Assembly: GCA_019722365.1 (NCBI GenBank)
Contig: JADFUC010001284.1
Coordinates: 26,736-90,735, forward strand
Reading direction: 5' to 3'
Length of the DNA: 64,000 nucleotides
Source of the DNA: Lithospermum erythrorhizon
Lineage: Eukaryota; Streptophyta; Magnoliopsida; Boraginales; Boraginaceae
The stretch's first letter is position 1. Each line of letters begins with the position of its first letter. Below the pieces are notes generated by a model, which was not told the origin of the DNA, made no database searches, and was given only the letters and a program-made list of their open reading frames with translations. The translations under genes were made by a program, and so were the position numbers. Positions 60,500 through 64,000 of the stretch are shown here, piece by piece.

Positions 60500-63400
60500 A
60501 ATGTTAATCCGCTGAGTCCCACTGTGTAAATATTGTGGAGCACATAAATTTTATAAGGGCGAACGATTTTTGTTGTTCAGGAGGAGGTATCCTATCTCAA
60601 AATATCTTGCCAGTACATAGTTAATCTTCCTAGCCAGAGTCTTGATCAAATGTCAAAGGAATTCCTTGACGTGATAAGAACTTATAATAATCATTTCACC
60701 TATACATCCATTGGAATGCACTGTGATGAGCAATATGAACGAAGAGACCGTGGAATATACACAGGCAAAGTGCAAGGCCAGGTGCATCACTTTTTAGGGG
60801 ATCTCATTCCCGAAAAAGTTCAAATCTTGAACCGCTTTAGTTTACTTTTTTACGATCCCGAACATCAAGTTTCAAATAGAATGGCAACACTACCACTGGC
60901 TAGATGAGAGGAATGAGACGGTTGGTAGTGTTAATCTATGAACAATCACCATTCAATATTCTTAGGAAGCGGACATATATACTTAGCTGCTGTCGATGAA
61001 TATCATCTTCATCAAATCAGATCCCGGTCTAGATCAAAGAGTGTACAACAGGCCAACTTCTACTAAGGTAGCTGACATATGGACTGAAGATGAATATAGT
61101 GATAACATAATGTTGATCCATGGGATATCAGAGTCTATTCTAAATCGGGACATAGACCACAAGGTGCAATACTATTATGCATGTTACGATCCACTACAGT
61201 ATGTATTAATGTTCCCTACAGGAGAACCTAGTTGGCATGGAAATATTCCAAGGACTGGAGGTCATGGTACTTCGAAGAAGAATGCATCATTCATTCAACA
61301 GAAGGAGTCATATGTGTCAAGTTATGCAACATTTGAAGATCTCTTAAATAGGAAAAAGCAGAAAGGTAAACACATGCTTCATGATATTCAATAAAGTGTG
61401 TGGGGTAGCAACTTTATAATGTTACATTATAGTATAAAATTACGAATTAATTATATATTCTTTTCAATGTTTCAGCGAGCTCAAACATACGTTATCATGA
61501 TATAGCCTATCTTGATGTGTGTGTCCACCACTTCGAAGCTCAGCGTAAAGCTCATCAATTTGTAGAAATATAATATGTATACGATTTGCAAATAAGAGAA
61601 ACAAGACAAAAGCGTTATATCTTCAGTTCGGACCGGTCTGACAATAGTACATTAGCGATTAACTATGTGGCTTGAAATAATGCGGTTAGAACTTAGCAGG
61701 ACATAGTAGCAATCAGAAAGGGTTGAGGCAGGAGAACTACCAAGGCTTGATAGATAGTGTTGTTGTAAGAGTATAACAAACAGGAAAAATAGGTAAAAGA
61801 GTATATTTACCTTCAACATTCATTGGCGGACCAAGAGATATGAGACATCGATACCTAAACTCAATGACTCTTGTACAAGAGTTTGGCAAACTAGATATCT
61901 TCTTGACGATGACATGTAATCCCAATTGGTCTGAAATCAAAGAACTACTACAACCTGGAGAAGAAGCACACAACATACCTGATTTACTTGCAAGGGCTTT
62001 CAAATCAAGATTAACAATCTTGACTAATAAGGAGAAATATTTGGTCTAGTATCATCAGTGGTGGATGTGGTTGAATTTCAAAAATGAGGCTTGTCTTATG
62101 CTCACTTTTTGATCATTTTGAAGCCATAATACTAGTTCTTGACACCGGAGGCATATGATGGAGTGTGCTTTGTGCGGGAGGCTGCCGAGATAAAATGAGC
62201 ACCCTTCCTATATAGCTTAGTAGTACGACATATGATGCACGGTCCATGTGGAGAATTAAATCCAGAAAATATTTACATGAAAAAAGGAAGATGTAAAAAT
62301 CATTATCCAAAAATTTGTTTAGAGTACCGGTGCATGGAAAGAGTACCTACCCTACATATAAGGAGAGAGATTATCAATGTCAAGCAAAAGTCAGAGGGCA
62401 TATCCTCAATAATCAATGGGTTATACCATATAATCCGTCGCTATTAGCTGATTGTCACATTAATGTTGAGGTGTGTTGCGATATCAGAGTAGTGAAGTAT
62501 TTGTATAAGTACATTCGTGAGGGACACGACAAGGTAATGTTCCGCATAGCATCTGATAATCAAGGAACAGAATTGATGAAATATCGGATTTTCAAAATGC
62601 AAGATGGGTTCTCCAGTTGAAGCAGCGTGGAGAATATTTGCATTTCCTCTCTATGGAATGTATCCATCAGTTTTATAATTACAGGTGCACCTAACAAACT
62701 TCCAGACAATCCAGTTCGAAGGTGATGCAGATTTGCATTATATCATTGAATGTGAGAGGCTCAAAAGAACAATGCTAACATAATTTTTCTTGACAAACTC
62801 CACGGATGGAGAAGCAAAAGGACTTAATCTTCTCTACAAAGAATTTCCGAGGCACTATGTTTGGGATGCCAACATACGGACGTGGACACAAAGAAAGAAA
62901 TGGATCTACCTTGGTAGACTATGTACAGTCAACCCTGTTGAAAGTGAGCGATACTACCTCAGAGTTTTATCAAATAATGTTCGTAGTCTAACATCATTTG
63001 AGTACCCCATTAACAATCAATAGACATTACTACGAGTATTTCCAAGCACGCACACAAGAAAGGTTTGCTTCACAATGATGATGATATTAAACATACGTTG
63101 GAAAAAGCCTCAGTATTCAGAATGCCACCCGAGCTACGTAGATTATTCGCTACCCTCTTGCACTATTGTAAGCCAACTAATCCGTCAACTTTATTTAACA
63201 AATTCTATGAATTCATGGCGGAAGATTTTGCACGGATAAAGGATCAAATGCATTTATCTGAAAATGATGTGCTTCAAAAAGTTCTTCAAGGTATAAATGA
63301 CACTCTAGAATCTTTGGGAAGACATATAAACGAGTTTAAGCTTGTTTCATTTCAGTATGTTCCAAATGAATATGAAAGGTTTATTAGAGAAATAGCATCA

Positions 63401-64000
63401 GAGAAGAACATATTAGATAGTGGTGATGTTTTTCGTGGATGGACCAGGAGGAACTGGAAAGAGTTTTTTATACACAGTTTTACTTGCTCACATTCGTTTC
63501 AAACAATACATTGCTCTCATAGTTGCATTTTCAGGCATTCAAGGTTCAAATTTCGAGTTCATAAGATCAACTAAAATAATCATTTGAAATGAAGCACCAA
63601 CGGCAAACAAATCAGTTATAAAATCTTTGGACAAACTATTACAAAATCTCTGTGAAACTAAAGCACCATTTGGTGGAAAGTTAATAGTGCTCGGAGGAGA
63701 TTTCAAGCAAGTTAATAGTCCGAGGAGGAGGGAGAAGAGAACAAGTGCAAGCAAGCCTTGTGAGTTCTACTTTATGGTCATACTTTACAAAAATTAAATT
63801 GACAGAAAACATGCGTGCAAGAGACGATCCAGGATTCATAGATTATTTATCAAGGATCGGAAACGGGGAAGAACCAACTAACTCCAAAGGACAAGTGAAA
63901 CTGCCTGATCCAATGAATTCCTACCATGCTTACAATCTGGCAGACTCACTTGAAGCACTTAGTTCTATGCATCCGGACATGAAATTAGCAATACGTAATA
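60500..64000 (+). pseudogene. Helitron Rep/PIF1-type helicase polyprotein, broken and partial
   Basis: After a Cys-rich stretch near 60530 the frame gives KEFLDVIRTYNNHFTYTSIG and HHFLGDLIPEKVQIL (60650-60905). Next come HKVQYYYACYDPLQYVLMFP (about 61158-61220), MRHRYLNSMTLVQEFGKLDI and FLTMTCNPNWSEIKELL (61840-61950), part of the Helitron-like N-terminal (HUH Rep) region. HGPCGELNPENIYMKKGRCK follows at 62235, then YLYKYIREGHDKVMFRI and HYVWDANIRTWTQRKKW (62840-62900). The helicase half has PPELRRLFATLLHYCKPTNP, VDGPGGTGKSFLYTVLLAHI (Walker A) in a shifted frame near 63436, and GGKLIVLGGDFKQV near 63672-63715. The Trp of the Walker B neighbourhood is now a stop. It would unwind and nick DNA for rolling-circle transposition in an intact element; here it is interrupted by stops and frameshifts and is cut by the window end. 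Confidence 0.85.

Larger units (their letters stand above)
59472..64000 (+). mobile_element. Helitron, decayed, running off the window
   Basis: The order of motifs is that of a plant Helitron Rep/helicase: zinc-finger-like part (about 60525-60640), Helitron-like N-terminal region (60650-62050), further Rep-linked segments (62230-63030), then a PIF1-type helicase with Walker A (63435-63470). All are plus strand. Neither the 5' TC end nor the 3' hairpin-CTRR end is visible; the 3' end lies beyond 64000. Confidence 0.8.

Noticed and set aside
1..64000. tRNA, rRNA or snRNA genes
   Set aside because: No cloverleaf with correct A and B boxes or other RNA gene signature was recognised by eye. A tRNAscan or Infernal run would be decisive.

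Overview
The window is plant nuclear DNA, most likely from a eudicot. The evidence is AT-rich sequence, two genes with GT-AG introns, Stowaway-type MITEs with the CTCCCTCCGT terminus and TA target sites, Ty1/copia and Ty3/gypsy LTR retrotransposons, a hAT transposon and a Helitron. No closer taxonomic call can be supported from the sequence alone. Only two host genes look intact. One is a short, membrane-anchored protein related to the N-terminus of the glucosidase II beta subunit (minus strand, 977-4397, five exons). The other is a complete type-II prohibitin (plus strand, 18999-22250, five coding exons, 295 residues), followed by a decayed extra copy of its last exon. Almost everything else is transposon sequence.

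Layout. 1-240: end of a copia-like LTR. 977-4397: the glucosidase II beta-like gene, whose introns hold two MITEs; one MITE is itself split by a solo LTR with a perfect 5-bp target duplication. 4570-11030: two decayed elements with GGACGTCCG-type subterminal motifs, the second cut by a minus-strand gypsy LTR plus gag remnant (about 7000-10070). 11300-15780: two large LTR-like blocks. 15811-16862: a fold-back element with about 300-bp inverted arms. 17850-22863: prohibitin with its leader intron, containing a MITE, and the 3' pseudo-exon.

23315-49276: a three-level nested retrotransposon stack. A Sirevirus-type copia element (LTR, gag, pol, env-like third ORF, LTR) was split between gag and pol by a second copia element of the Tork/Tnt1 kind (LTRs at 25928 and 41888). 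That element in turn was split downstream of its RNase H by a gypsy element (LTRs ending near 34445 and 41325). 49465-53008: a MITE, then a Stowaway-like terminal pair enclosing about 2.2 kb of protein-like sequence I cannot identify. 54695-58147: a hAT element with a decayed minus-strand transposase. About 59470 to the window end: a decayed Helitron (zinc finger, Rep-like region, PIF1-type helicase) that continues past position 64000.

None of the transposon polyproteins is intact. They are broken mainly by single-base indels while keeping readable motifs, whereas the two host genes read cleanly. This could be age, or unpolished assembly in repeats. The order of insertions (Sirevirus, then Tork, then gypsy; MITE, then solo LTR) can be read directly from the nesting.
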